This document shows, in pieces, positions 52,823 through 62,477 of a DNA stretch of 64,000 nucleotides. The DNA comes from Desulforegula conservatrix Mb1Pa (GTDB lineage Bacteria > Desulfobacterota > Desulfobacteria > Desulfobacterales > Desulforegulaceae). The stretch spans positions 62,001-126,000 of the forward strand of contig NZ_AUEY01000002.1 of assembly GCF_000426225.1 (NCBI RefSeq), read 5' to 3'. Numbering within the stretch: position 1 is the first letter of the stretch; every line of letters starts with the position of its first letter. Under the pieces are notes generated by a model that made no database searches, was not told the origin of the DNA, and worked only from the letters and a program-made list of their open reading frames with translations. Both the position numbers and the translations under genes were made by a program.

Positions 52823-53881
52823 ATGTTTCTTAAGAAAAAAGAGCATCTAGTTGGACTTGATATAGGTTCGAAAACGATTAAGGCTGGTGAAATATCAGAG
52901 ACTAAAAATGGTCTCCAGCTAAAACGTTTCGGAACAATAGATATACCGCCAGGTATTATTGAAGATGGAACCGTTCAGAATGCTGCTGAATTATCAAATT
53001 ATCTCAAAGAATTATTTAAGTTATTTAATATTACGCAAAGTAATATTGCATTATCCATAGGAGGTAATGCAGGGATAGTAAAAAAAATAAGCCTCAAAAC
53101 AATGACAGAATCAGAGCTCCAAAAGGTTATTAATATTGAGGCAGAACATTATATCCCATATGATATTTCAGAGGTTAATCTTGATTTTCAGATATTAGGG
53201 CCTGTCGAAAATAATCCGAACAATATGAATGTAATATTAGCCGCTGCAAAGAAAGACGTCATTCAAGGATACTTGGATGCTCTTGATGAGGCTGGCTTAG
53301 ATCCCCGTGTTGTTGATATAGACGCATTTGCTATTCAGAATGTGTTTGAAGTAAATTATGGAAATCAAGATGAATATGTTGCTCTGATTGATTTAGGTTC
53401 CACCAAGCTTTCACTCAATATTATTAAAGATGGTGCAAGTGTATTCATGAGAGACGTTTCCATGGGCGGCTTTCAGATAAATCATGAGATCATGAACGCA
53501 GCAAACTGCTCTGAAACTGACGCAGAAGATATTAAAACGGGCCAAAAGACAAGTGACAAGATAGATACCGAATATGTTGATCAGATAATATATAATACTG
53601 TATCTGACTGGTGCGCAGAAATCGGCCGGGCACTGGATTTCTTCTATGCTTCTTATTCAGGCGACAAGATCAGAAAAATATATGTGTGCGGAGGAGGAGC
53701 AAATATCGCCTCGTTCAGAAAACTTCTGTCCGAGCAGACTTCAACTGAAGTAATTGTTCTGAATCCTTTCGGTCATTTGATTATTAATGAAGATGTCTTT
53801 GACAGCGACTATCTTCGTAAAATGGCACCGCAGGCAGCAATATGCATGGGCCTTGCAATGAGAAGGATTAATGACAAATGA
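52823..53881 (+). CDS. pilM: Type IV pilus assembly protein PilM
   Basis: A cytoplasmic actin-like ATPase that binds the N-terminus of PilN and links the pilus alignment complex to the inner membrane. 352 residues, with the phosphate-binding motifs VGLDIGSKTIKAGEI near residue 10 and VALIDLGSTKLSLNI near 188. The family marks IEAEHYIPYDISEVNLDFQIL and a GGGANIASF adenosine motif follow. GAAGAG lies six bases before the ATG. Its stop overlaps the pilN start by four bases. Confidence 0.95.
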   Translation: MFLKKKEHLVGLDIGSKTIKAGEISETKNGLQLKRFGTIDIPPGIIEDGTVQNAAELSNYLKELFKLFNITQSNIALSIGGNAGIVKKISLKTMTESELQKVINIEAEHYIPYDISEVNLDFQILGPVENNPNNMNVILAAAKKDVIQGYLDALDEAGLDPRVVDIDAFAIQNVFEVNYGNQDEYVALIDLGSTKLSLNIIKDGASVFMRDVSMGGFQINHEIMNAANCSETDAEDIKTGQKTSDKIDTEYVDQIIYNTVSDWCAEIGRALDFFYASYSGDKIRKIYVCGGGANIASFRKLLSEQTSTEVIVLNPFGHLIINEDVFDSDYLRKMAPQAAICMGLAMRRINDK

Positions 53882-54480
53882 TAAGAATAAATTTACTGCC
53901 ATTCAGGGCTGCTAGAAGAAAAGAGAATATCAGGAGACAAATTTCAATATTCTTTCTAGGCCTTATACTCTCTATATTGATCATGCTCGTATATTCCATG
54001 ATGCTTGGTACTAAAATAGGAAAACTGGAAACAAAATTAGCAAAAACAAAAGAAGATCTTAAAATATATGAGAAAAAAGCAAAAGAAGTTGATGAGATGA
54101 AAAAGCAGCTTGAGCTGCTTAAAATGAAGATGGATGTCATTGCAAGTTTGGAAAAAAATAGAAAAATACCTCTTGAAATGCTTGATGAGATGTCAAACGC
54201 TACAATTCGTAACAGAATGTGGCTTACAGAATTAAATTCGGGATCCTCGTTAGAGCTAAAGGGCTTTGCGATCGATAACCAGACAGTGGCCGATTTTATG
54301 AAAAATCTCGAAAAATCAAAATTCTATAGTGCCATAAATCTTAAAACGATAAAGCAGCAGAGTCTTACAAAAGGTTCAAAAAAAGGTGAGTCGAATGTAG
54401 ACCTGAGATATTTTGAAGTAATATGCGAAAAAAAACCTGAAAATAATCAACCTAAAAAAACTGATCAGGCAAAAAAATGA
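53878..54480 (+). CDS. pilN: Type IV pilus assembly protein PilN
   Basis: 200 residues: a short cytoplasmic tail beginning MIRINLLPFRAARRK, the conserved PilM-binding motif INLLP, one membrane helix (about 24-42), and a coiled coil followed by a ferredoxin-like periplasmic domain (LTELNSGSSLELKGFAIDNQTVADFMKNLEKSKFY). It forms heterodimers with PilO. It overlaps pilM and pilO by four bases each, so the three are translated as one coupled unit. Confidence 0.94.
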   Translation: MIRINLLPFRAARRKENIRRQISIFFLGLILSILIMLVYSMMLGTKIGKLETKLAKTKEDLKIYEKKAKEVDEMKKQLELLKMKMDVIASLEKNRKIPLEMLDEMSNATIRNRMWLTELNSGSSLELKGFAIDNQTVADFMKNLEKSKFYSAINLKTIKQQSLTKGSKKGESNVDLRYFEVICEKKPENNQPKKTDQAKK

Positions 54481-55157
54481 GCATAGATAATAATAGAGTT
54501 GAACAAATAATTGAGCCAATCATAAAGCAAATAGAAGAGCTAACAAAAATTCAAAGAATGATAATATGTATTTTATCCTTTGTTTTAGTAATTGTTGCTT
54601 TTGTCTATGGCTTGTATATGCCAAGATTTGAAAAAATAACAAATCTTGAAAAAGAAAATTCGGAATTTGATTCGCGTCTAGAAACGGCAAAAAACAAGGC
54701 TCAGTATCATGCTAAATACACGGCTGAGATAAAGGAAGCTGAAGCACAATACAAGACATCAATGGTTGCGTTGCCGGACAAGAAAGAAATACCATCGTTA
54801 CTTTCAGCTATTTCTCAGTCAGGTAATGAATCCGGAATGGATTTTCTATTATTTGAACCCAAACCTGAAGTAGTAAAAGACTTTTTTGCTGAAATTCCCG
54901 TTGATATAAAAATCAAAGGAAATTTTTCAAATCTGATGGTTTTTTTTGATAAAATATCGAAATTATATCGAATAGTTAATATTAGAGATATAAAAATTAT
55001 TCGTGACGAAAAAGACAAAAATCTACTGATGACATCTGGAAAAGCTGTCACTTATAAGTTTGTCGAAAAGAAAGAAGAAGTTAAAGACACGAAAGACCCA
55101 AAAAAATCTAAGAAAACTAAAGACGATAAAAATGAAGATGCTAAAAATAAAAAATAA
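54477..55157 (+). CDS. pilO: Type IV pilus assembly protein PilO
   Basis: 226 residues with a membrane helix (about 25-43), a coiled coil and a periplasmic domain including LPDKKEIPSLLSAISQSGNESGMDFLLF and GNFSNLMVFFDKISKLYRIVNI, the PilO hallmark. The tail is highly charged and lysine-rich. It is the partner of PilN in the alignment complex and connects to PilP. Confidence 0.94.
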   Translation: MSIDNNRVEQIIEPIIKQIEELTKIQRMIICILSFVLVIVAFVYGLYMPRFEKITNLEKENSEFDSRLETAKNKAQYHAKYTAEIKEAEAQYKTSMVALPDKKEIPSLLSAISQSGNESGMDFLLFEPKPEVVKDFFAEIPVDIKIKGNFSNLMVFFDKISKLYRIVNIRDIKIIRDEKDKNLLMTSGKAVTYKFVEKKEEVKDTKDPKKSKKTKDDKNEDAKNKK

Positions 55158-55185
55158 TAGTGTCAAATAAATAGGTGCAGATAAA

Positions 55186-55887
55186 ATGACAAACAAAAAC
55201 AAGTGTATAACAATATTGTCTGCTATTTTTCTATTGTTTATGTCAGCCTGCTCTGATGATAAGAGTGAAACAAAAAAAATATCAACTGACCAGTCTAAGG
55301 CCGTATCAAAAAAAATAGAAAAAAAGATAGAGCCGAGTCAGACAGAAACAGTGAAAGATAAAACATCACAAACTCCAATCAATGTTCAAGAAAATACTGA
55401 AATAAGTGGAAAACCTGATCAAAAGCCTGAAGTTGTACAGCAGGCTGAAACAGAAAAAACCACAGCTGTTAATGATAAGGCTCAAGAACAGACAAATGAT
55501 GATTCTGTTAATAAAGAATTCGATCCAACAGGGAAATTAAATCCTTTTTTACCATTCGTTTCAGACGATGATGCTGAAGAGAATAAAGAAAAAACTGAAA
55601 ACACTAAGAAAAAGAGAGAGCCCCTCACACCACTTGAAAAAATTGACATAGGGCGGTTAAGATTGACAGCAATTACGCGAACACCTTCAGGAAATATAGC
55701 TCTAGTCGAAGAAGCTAATGGGAAAGGCTATGTTCTAAATGAAGGCACATATATAGGTCTTAATTCAGGAAAAGTAATAAGCGTGCTGTCTGATAAAGTA
55801 ATTATAGAGGAAGAAATAGAAAATATATTTGGCAAGGTTTCCATTCAGGAAAGAGAACTGAAACTTCAGAAACCTACTGGAGAATAG
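55186..55887 (+). CDS. pilP: Type IV pilus lipoprotein PilP
   Basis: 233 residues. The lipobox is in FMSACSDD (Cys22), followed by a long hydrophilic linker of about 110 residues rich in Lys, Glu and Gln. The C-terminal beta domain has the PilP marks PLEKIDIGRLRLTAI and VLNEGTYIGLNSGKVISV. It bridges PilNO in the inner membrane to the secretin PilQ. It is 28 bp after pilO and five before pilQ. The linker is longer than in Pseudomonas PilP. Confidence 0.92.
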   Translation: MTNKNKCITILSAIFLLFMSACSDDKSETKKISTDQSKAVSKKIEKKIEPSQTETVKDKTSQTPINVQENTEISGKPDQKPEVVQQAETEKTTAVNDKAQEQTNDDSVNKEFDPTGKLNPFLPFVSDDDAEENKEKTENTKKKREPLTPLEKIDIGRLRLTAITRTPSGNIALVEEANGKGYVLNEGTYIGLNSGKVISVLSDKVIIEEEIENIFGKVSIQERELKLQKPTGE

Positions 55888-55891
55888 TTTA

Positions 55892-58534
55892 ATGAGCTAC
55901 GGTCAAATGAAAAACAAAAATTTTACTTTGGTAACATCTTTGGTATTTGTGGTGCTGATAAGCAGTTTCTTTATGAGCTGTTCATCAAAAAACACGGGAA
56001 TATCTGAAGATAATGTTCAATCGTCTAAACAATCAGATGGTGATGAGCCAAGAAGAATCTCATCGCTGAAGATAGATGAATCAGGATCTGTCATAACGCT
56101 CCAGTCCACATCCAGGCTGACATACTCTGTCAATAAAAAGCAAGATCTGCACAGTCTTGAACTTTATCTCCCAAAGACTTTGATTTCAGAAGAAATAGAC
56201 AGAAATATTGAGTCACGGGGAGTAGTAAAAAATCTCGCCATTGAAGAATCAAAAGAAGATCAGTCATCAATGATAAAAATAAATGCCAATTCAGATTTTG
56301 AGCATTCGATTGTCAGAGAGTCTGATAACTTAATAAAAATTAATCTGAAAAATAAAACAGATGAACTGAAGACAGAAAAAGTAACTGCTGCTCCTAATGC
56401 AGACCGGCTTGTATCGATAAAAACTGAAAATACAGGTAATGGGCTCAGAATTAAACTGGTTGGGAATGGAAAGATAGACAACTACAAGAAATCAGTTATT
56501 GAAAAGCCAAATCCAAGAATAGTTTTTGATATTTATAAAATATCCTCAGACGCGAACAAAGAAAAGAAAATATCTGTGAACAGTCCTTATGCTGATGCAG
56601 TAAGATATTATAATTATAGTGATTATGTAAGAGTTGTCATAGATTCGAAGGCAAACGCCTTAAAGAATTTTACAGATATAACCACTCCGGAAGGCCTTAT
56701 TATTGATATAGGGAAAACAGGAATTGGCGCCGCTTCAACCGTAGCATCAACAGGCGGGCAATCATCATTAAGCAAAGTGGAAAAAATTGATCTTAGTTCT
56801 GATAATTCTGGTAAATCAATTTTACAGATTAATACATCAAGCCCAGTTAAATATGAAGTAATTCCAATAGGTAAAAAAATAGAACTTTCCATTAAAAATA
56901 CTTCGCTATCAACAGAACAGCAGAAACCAGTTGTTTCAAATAAATTTGATAGCGCAGTGGAAAAGATTTTACCGAGCCAAAAGAATTCGGATGCCGCCCT
57001 TATGGTTGAAATGAGAAATCAGGTACCATACAGGGTTGAACAGAATGGAAATATTATATCGGTTCATTTTGAAAAAGGAACAAGCCCAGCAGTTTCAAGT
57101 TCTCAAACAGCAACAAAATCATCTTTAAAAATTCCAGCAGCAGTAACTTCACCTGCGGCTGGCAAGGTCAATCCTGTAAAACTGGCAGCACCAAATATGG
57201 CTTCGGTGTCAAAAAGCAGTATGATGCCAAAAGAAGAGAATATAGGCTTTGATATTGGAAATACTAAAAAGAATTACATCGGCGAGAAAATTGCGCTTGA
57301 CTTCTTTGAAACTGACATAAGAAACGTTTTCAGAATTATTCAGACCGTAAGCAAAAAGAATTTTGCGATAGACAGTGATGTCAAAGGCAAAGTCACAATG
57401 CGTATGGACGAGCCTGTACCATGGGATCAGGTTCTTGATCTCGTGCTTAAGATGAATGGTCTTGGTATGGCTCAAGATGCTGATATCATAAGAATAGCTA
57501 CTCTGGATCGGCTTAAAAAAGAAGAAGATATGAAGAGAGATGTTCTTAAGGCTCAGACTGAAAAGGAATATCAGCAAAAGGCACTGGAACCAATATTTAC
57601 AGAATATATAACAGTGAATTATTCAAATGCCAAAAATGAAGTTATGCCTCATTTGAAATCATTAATAACAGAAAAGCGTGGATCAATAAGCATAGATGAG
57701 AGAAACAATCAGGTAATAATAACTGATACTAAAGAAAAAATTGCTAAAGCTAAAGATATAATCAAAAGCATTGATAAGGTCACTCCTCAGGTAATTATAG
57801 AGGCTCGTGTTGTAGAGGCAACCAATACAGTATCCAGAGAAATAGGTACAAAATGGAATGCTGCTGACAAAGTTGGTGAAGCTGGTGATGATACGATATT
57901 TACTTATGCAATGGGAGCAACAAATTTGCCGGCAAATGCCTCTGGACTCGTTGACTTGAGTTTTACACGAATTGCAGGCAATAATATGATTCTTAACGCA
58001 AGATTAGAAGCATTTGAGTCAACAGGAGACATAAAGATAATTTCTTCACCTAAAATTCTAACTCTTGATAATAAAGAAGCTAAAATTGAACAGGGTGTTG
58101 AATATCCGTATCTTAAAGAAATTGATGAGAATGGAAAAGCAACATATGAACTTAAGCCATTAACCCTGAATCTAACAGTAAAGCCTCATGTTACGCCTGA
58201 TAATAGAATCGCAATGACCATTGTCATAAAGAAAGACGATATTGGCGATGAAATTGTTCAGTCAACATCAGGAATAACAGGCAACACAAAAACTTTTGCG
58301 AGGTCATTTCTTAAAAAGGAAGCCACAACAGAGCTGCTTGTTGATGACGGAGAAACCGTTGTAATTGGCGGTATAGTTAAGACAAGAACAGAAGACAGCT
58401 CGCAGGGCGTTCCTTACCTTTCAAAGATTCCTGTTTTGGGATGGCTTTTCAAAAATAAGCTTTCCGATAATGAAAGAAGTGAATTGCTTCTTTTCATAAC
58501 TCCAAGAATAGTGCAACTTGAACAGAAGGGTTAA
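55892..58534 (+). CDS. pilQ: Type IV pilus secretin PilQ
   Basis: Outer-membrane secretin through which the pilus passes. 880 residues: two or three N-terminal AMIN peptidoglycan-binding domains (about 50-400), a short linker, the STN/N0 domain (DFFETDIRNVFRIIQTVSKKNFAIDSDVKGKVTMRM, about 468-510), an N1 domain (about 590-640), and the secretin barrel with VEYPYLKE and VPYLSKIPVLGWLFKNK. The C-terminus ends ELLLFITPRIV. The N-terminal hydrophobic stretch ends FFMSCSSK, which could be a lipobox; if so PilQ is a lipoprotein that may need no separate pilotin. GGAG nine bases before the ATG supports the start. Confidence 0.95.
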   Translation: MSYGQMKNKNFTLVTSLVFVVLISSFFMSCSSKNTGISEDNVQSSKQSDGDEPRRISSLKIDESGSVITLQSTSRLTYSVNKKQDLHSLELYLPKTLISEEIDRNIESRGVVKNLAIEESKEDQSSMIKINANSDFEHSIVRESDNLIKINLKNKTDELKTEKVTAAPNADRLVSIKTENTGNGLRIKLVGNGKIDNYKKSVIEKPNPRIVFDIYKISSDANKEKKISVNSPYADAVRYYNYSDYVRVVIDSKANALKNFTDITTPEGLIIDIGKTGIGAASTVASTGGQSSLSKVEKIDLSSDNSGKSILQINTSSPVKYEVIPIGKKIELSIKNTSLSTEQQKPVVSNKFDSAVEKILPSQKNSDAALMVEMRNQVPYRVEQNGNIISVHFEKGTSPAVSSSQTATKSSLKIPAAVTSPAAGKVNPVKLAAPNMASVSKSSMMPKEENIGFDIGNTKKNYIGEKIALDFFETDIRNVFRIIQTVSKKNFAIDSDVKGKVTMRMDEPVPWDQVLDLVLKMNGLGMAQDADIIRIATLDRLKKEEDMKRDVLKAQTEKEYQQKALEPIFTEYITVNYSNAKNEVMPHLKSLITEKRGSISIDERNNQVIITDTKEKIAKAKDIIKSIDKVTPQVIIEARVVEATNTVSREIGTKWNAADKVGEAGDDTIFTYAMGATNLPANASGLVDLSFTRIAGNNMILNARLEAFESTGDIKIISSPKILTLDNKEAKIEQGVEYPYLKEIDENGKATYELKPLTLNLTVKPHVTPDNRIAMTIVIKKDDIGDEIVQSTSGITGNTKTFARSFLKKEATTELLVDDGETVVIGGIVKTRTEDSSQGVPYLSKIPVLGWLFKNKLSDNERSELLLFITPRIVQLEQKG

Positions 58535-58565
58535 GAGCTTTTAATATAAATTAAGGGTAATAAAA

Positions 58566-60320
58566 ATGATAATGAACAGAATTCTACCAAAACTAATAAT
58601 GCTGATGTTTATATCAGTATTCATATTCTCCGGATGTGGATGGGAGGATGACGAAACTACAGACGGTAGCACTGACACAGTAATAAAGCCAGGTCTAATA
58701 GAGTTTGTAAGTGTTTCAAGTGACGTCATAGCCCTTAAAGGGACAGGTAACGCAAACGTGTCTGAAACTGCAACCCTCAAATTCAAGGTATATGGATCCA
58801 CAGGAGCAGTCTTAGCAGGAACCAAGATTGACTTATCCCTGTCTACAGATGTGGGTGGGATAACTCTATCAGCAACGTCAGCAACAAGCGATACTAATGG
58901 AGAGATTTCTGTTAATGTGGCATCTGGGACTGTAATAACTGCATTTACAGTAAATGCGGTTGCATCAGAAAACACATCAATAAAGGCTGTTTCAAGTGAG
59001 ATTAAAATAACAAGTGCAAGCGTAAAATCATTACAATACATATCTGCAAGTCACGATCTGATAGCATTAAAAGGGACGGGCGGATCAGATCTCACCGAAA
59101 CTTCGGAGTTGAAATTCAAGGCTATCGATGAGACTGGCAACGTAGTAACAGGAGCTTTGGTAAATTTTGAAACTAATACTACTGTTGGCGGACTTTCACT
59201 GAGTTCACACTCTCAGAAGACAGATTTAAACGGAGAAGTTAAGGTAAGCCTAATATCAGGAAATATTCCAACATCTGTATCTGTAGTTGCGTCTCTTGAT
59301 TCGAATTCTAATATAAGAGTAATATCTAATCATGTAAATATAAGTACAGGCAGGGCAACTTACAGAGGATTTGTGATGGGCCCGGAGGGTTCAAATCATA
59401 TAATAGGTGGATTGGATACATTTGGCCTGGAAAAGAAAATCATAGTTCAGGCTTCGGATATATTCAATAACCCTGTGCCAGATGGAACGACAGTAAATTT
59501 CAGGACTGAGTGGGGACAAATAGATTCATCATGTACCATTCAAGGCGGTCAGTGTTCGGTAATATGGAAAAGTGGCGGTAATACATCTGTTTTTGCAGGA
59601 CAAAATCCCTATGGGAGAATTACGATTGTTGCCTCGGTTATTGGAGAAGAGAGTTTTACAGATGTGAATTCAAACGGACTCTATGACTCTGATGATAATG
59701 CATTCTGGGATCCTTCCAAAGACAATCTCAGTGAGATGTTTATCAACAAGAGTGATATGGTAAACGGAGCCTTTGATTCAAGCTATGACTATGGAGTAGA
59801 TGAGTTTATTGACGATAACGGGAATGGTGTCTGGGATGCTCAGCCAAACAACATTTATAACGGAAAGCTTTGCTCAGACAGTGCCGAGGCTGCTGGTCTA
59901 TGCTCAAAAGATCTAATCAGAATCTGGCGAAGTAACGTAATAATAGCGACTCATACTGAGCCGGTTAACTCTTCAGTTATCAAATTATATGATTCGTCGC
60001 TTAATCCTGTAACAGATATAGATCTGAAGGGTGTAGTTGAAAAAACTTATTACGCAGAAGTAAAGGACTCCAATGGCAACCCTCTGCCAGAAAGTACGGA
60101 GATATCTTTCTCCGTTAATAAAAATGGAACCGAGAATACTACCTTTGAAATCGATAAAAATAAGTATGTTTTATCAAACAGCACAGGTTTAGGTTTGGGA
60201 TCAACTTTATTTCCATTTACAATAAAAAATAAAAATATAGAGGATAATAGTACATTTGTAATTACTATTAAAGGAAGCGGAGAAAACTCCAGACCATATA
60301 ATATTGATACAATAATTTAA
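58566..60320 (+). CDS. Ig-like-domain lipoprotein at the end of the pil operon
   Basis: 584 residues. Signal peptide and lipobox FSGC (Cys22). At least two Big-type (invasin/intimin-like) Ig modules of about 100 residues follow, both opening with a similar phrase (VSSDVIALKGTGNANVSETATLKFK and ASHDLIALKGTGGSDLTETSELKFK). A third module is around 270-350 (VQASDIFNNPVPDGTTVNFRTEWGQI) and a fourth near the C-terminus (AEVKDSNGNPLPESTEISF). Two calcium-loop motifs are visible, DVNSNGLYDSDD and DDNGNGVWDAQ. It lies 31 bp after pilQ on the same strand. It is predicted to be an outer-membrane surface lipoprotein; a pilus-linked adhesin or secretin accessory role is inferred from position. Confidence 0.82.
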   Translation: MIMNRILPKLIMLMFISVFIFSGCGWEDDETTDGSTDTVIKPGLIEFVSVSSDVIALKGTGNANVSETATLKFKVYGSTGAVLAGTKIDLSLSTDVGGITLSATSATSDTNGEISVNVASGTVITAFTVNAVASENTSIKAVSSEIKITSASVKSLQYISASHDLIALKGTGGSDLTETSELKFKAIDETGNVVTGALVNFETNTTVGGLSLSSHSQKTDLNGEVKVSLISGNIPTSVSVVASLDSNSNIRVISNHVNISTGRATYRGFVMGPEGSNHIIGGLDTFGLEKKIIVQASDIFNNPVPDGTTVNFRTEWGQIDSSCTIQGGQCSVIWKSGGNTSVFAGQNPYGRITIVASVIGEESFTDVNSNGLYDSDDNAFWDPSKDNLSEMFINKSDMVNGAFDSSYDYGVDEFIDDNGNGVWDAQPNNIYNGKLCSDSAEAAGLCSKDLIRIWRSNVIIATHTEPVNSSVIKLYDSSLNPVTDIDLKGVVEKTYYAEVKDSNGNPLPESTEISFSVNKNGTENTTFEIDKNKYVLSNSTGLGLGSTLFPFTIKNKNIEDNSTFVITIKGSGENSRPYNIDTII

Positions 60321-60336
60321 TTTGTTTACTGTTATG

Positions 60337-60367
60337 AACGGAATCAGCTTTTAGCTGGTTCCGTTTT
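60337..60367. terminator. Bidirectional terminator between the pil operon and the kinase gene
   Basis: AACGGAATCAGCT / AGCTGGTTCCGTT, a 13-bp stem with one G-U pair and a TTT loop, followed by TT. It separates the convergent Ig lipoprotein and kinase genes. Confidence 0.75.
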
Positions 60368-60429
60368 GCATTATTTTGATAAATCTCAATAGATTGTTTG
60401 AAAATGTCAGTCGTAACATTCTGGTCTGA

Positions 60430-62475
60430 TTAGATTTTATTTGTTAAAGCCATAATGGCCAATAAAAGATCATTCGGCTTAATCGGTTTAGACACATAAT
60501 CATCCATTCCGCATTCAAGACATTTGTCCCTGTCGCCTTTCATTGCATGTGCTGTCATTGCTATAATATGAATCTCCGGATTTCTGATTCCTGAAGTTCC
60601 TGACCTGATCATCTCTGTTGCTTCAAAGCCGTCCATTTCAGGCATCTGTACATCCATAAGAACTATGTCGTAGTCGTAAATTTTTAAAGCCTCTAATGCC
60701 TGAAGGCCATTTTCCACGGCATCTACATGATAACCTGCTTTTTCTATAATTTTGATCACCAGTTTCCTGTTAACCGGATTATCTTCAGCAAGAAGAATGC
60801 GGATTTTTTTTTCTTTTTTTGATTCCGAAAGTGAGTGAATAGTAATCAGCTCGTCGCAAGAATCCTTTTTTCCGGAATGACAGGATTCTTTCTTGCCGAA
60901 AAGGGTCATTAGGCAATCTATAAACTGGGATTGCCTTATAGGCTTTGTAAGATAAGCGGAAAAGCCGGCATCTTTGGCAAGCTTTGCGTCCCCCCTGAAA
61001 CCACGAACAGTGAGCATTATCATCAAAGTGTCTTTAAGGTCATTGTCTGAAGTGATGAATTTTGCTAGATCCTCTCCCTTCATATCTTCCAGGGAATGAT
61101 TTATTATGGCGAGATGAAAAGGTTTATTAAGGGATTTTGATTCCCTCAAGATATAAAGAGATTCTTTCGCATTTTCAGCCTGATCAAAAAAGCATCCTAT
61201 TGATTCAAGATAATCCCTTATTGCTTCTCTGCTGTTTGCATTTGGATCAATGATAAGTATTCGCTTGCTGTGAAGATTTACAGCAGGCAGGTTTGAAGGT
61301 ATTTCGGGAGAACTCTTTGATTGTGATGACAGGAATATCTTAAACCAGAAGCATGACCCATTACCAGGTTCTGAAGTAATGCCAATGTCTCCGTTCATAA
61401 GATTGACTATTTTTTTGGATATGGCAAGACCGAGGCCAGTGCCACCGTATTTTCTTGTTGTCGAAAGTTCAACTTGGGAAAATGATTGAAAGAGTCTGTC
61501 AATTTTTTCAGCCGGAATACCTATTCCTGTATCTGAAACAGAGAAAAGCAGAAGGCTCTCATCATTTTCAGAATTAAATTCAAGCTGCTCAACCTTTATT
61601 GAGACTCTTCCGATTTCTGTGAATTTAATGGCATTACCGACAAGATTTACAAGTATTTGTCTTAATCTGCCAGGATCTCCTTTTACTAATCTTGGAACAT
61701 CATTCGTAATTATGGATGTAAGTTCTATTTTTTTCTCAGACGCCTTCGGGGTCATCAGTTCCGTGACATCCTCTATGGTTCTGTGAAGATCAAAATTGAT
61801 ATTTTCAAGATCAAGTTTGCCTGCTTCAATTTTGGAAAAATCAAGGATGTCGTTTATTATGGTAAGAAGGGCGTCTGAACTGTGCTGGATAGTTTTGAGA
61901 TAGTCATTTTGTTCAGGGTCAAGATGGGTATCCATGAGAAGGTATGTCATTCCCATGATTCCGTTCATTGGTGTTCTGATTTCGTGACTCATGTTGGCAA
62001 GAAATTCGCTTTTTGCGGTGTTGGCGGCACTTGCCTCAAGCGCCAGCTTTTCGGCCTTGATTTTTTCCTCTTTGAGAAAAGAGTTTGCTGCTTCTATTTC
62101 AGTAGAATCATGGATCATAATGAAAACATGACTTATGTGGCCATTTTCATCGCGTAAAGGTCCCATGGTGCAGCTTTGCTGCATTTCTTTAAAATTCCCC
62201 TTATAAGTATTAACAGCCTTAAAAGGAAAGCATGTTTGTCTGCTTTTTTGGGAAAAAAATGAAAAATTTCCGAAAGTCACGACAGATTTGAAATTTCTGT
62301 TAAACCAAGGATTATCCAGCTCGGGAAAAACTTCAAAAAAATGCTTACCAATCATTTCCTCTGAAGAAATACGACCATGAATTTCAACCCATCTATTAAT
62401 ATTATTAATGATGAAAGATTTTTCTATGATGATTATTCCTAAATTAATCATGTCAAAAATCTGATCAAGAAGCAT
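60430..62475 (-). CDS. Hybrid sensor histidine kinase with two receiver domains, one degenerate
   Basis: 681 residues from the ATG at 62475 (AAGGA seven bases upstream; a Met at 62505 would overlap the previous gene). No membrane helix is seen, so it is probably cytoplasmic. Domains: PAS (about 5-130), HisKA with the phospho-acceptor His164 in [16 protein letters not shown], HATPase ([24 protein letters not shown] and [14 protein letters not shown]), a first receiver (about 395-515) and a second receiver (about 555-675). In the first receiver the acceptor Asp is replaced by Asn ([11 protein letters not shown]) and the acidic pocket is changed (IIDPN), so it cannot be phosphorylated in the usual way. 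The second is canonical ([21 protein letters not shown]). It is the second gene of a two-gene minus-strand unit. Confidence 0.92.
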   Translation of the reverse strand: MLLDQIFDMINLGIIIIEKSFIINNINRWVEIHGRISSEEMIGKHFFEVFPELDNPWFNRNFKSVVTFGNFSFFSQKSRQTCFPFKAVNTYKGNFKEMQQSCTMGPLRDENGHISHVFIMIHDSTEIEAANSFLKEEKIKAEKLALEASAANTAKSEFLANMSHEIRTPMNGIMGMTYLLMDTHLDPEQNDYLKTIQHSSDALLTIINDILDFSKIEAGKLDLENINFDLHRTIEDVTELMTPKASEKKIELTSIITNDVPRLVKGDPGRLRQILVNLVGNAIKFTEIGRVSIKVEQLEFNSENDESLLLFSVSDTGIGIPAEKIDRLFQSFSQVELSTTRKYGGTGLGLAISKKIVNLMNGDIGITSEPGNGSCFWFKIFLSSQSKSSPEIPSNLPAVNLHSKRILIIDPNANSREAIRDYLESIGCFFDQAENAKESLYILRESKSLNKPFHLAIINHSLEDMKGEDLAKFITSDNDLKDTLMIMLTVRGFRGDAKLAKDAGFSAYLTKPIRQSQFIDCLMTLFGKKESCHSGKKDSCDELITIHSLSESKKEKKIRILLAEDNPVNRKLVIKIIEKAGYHVDAVENGLQALEALKIYDYDIVLMDVQMPEMDGFEATEMIRSGTSGIRNPEIHIIAMTAHAMKGDRDKCLECGMDDYVSKPIKPNDLLLAIMALTNKI

Positions 62476-62477
62476 GT

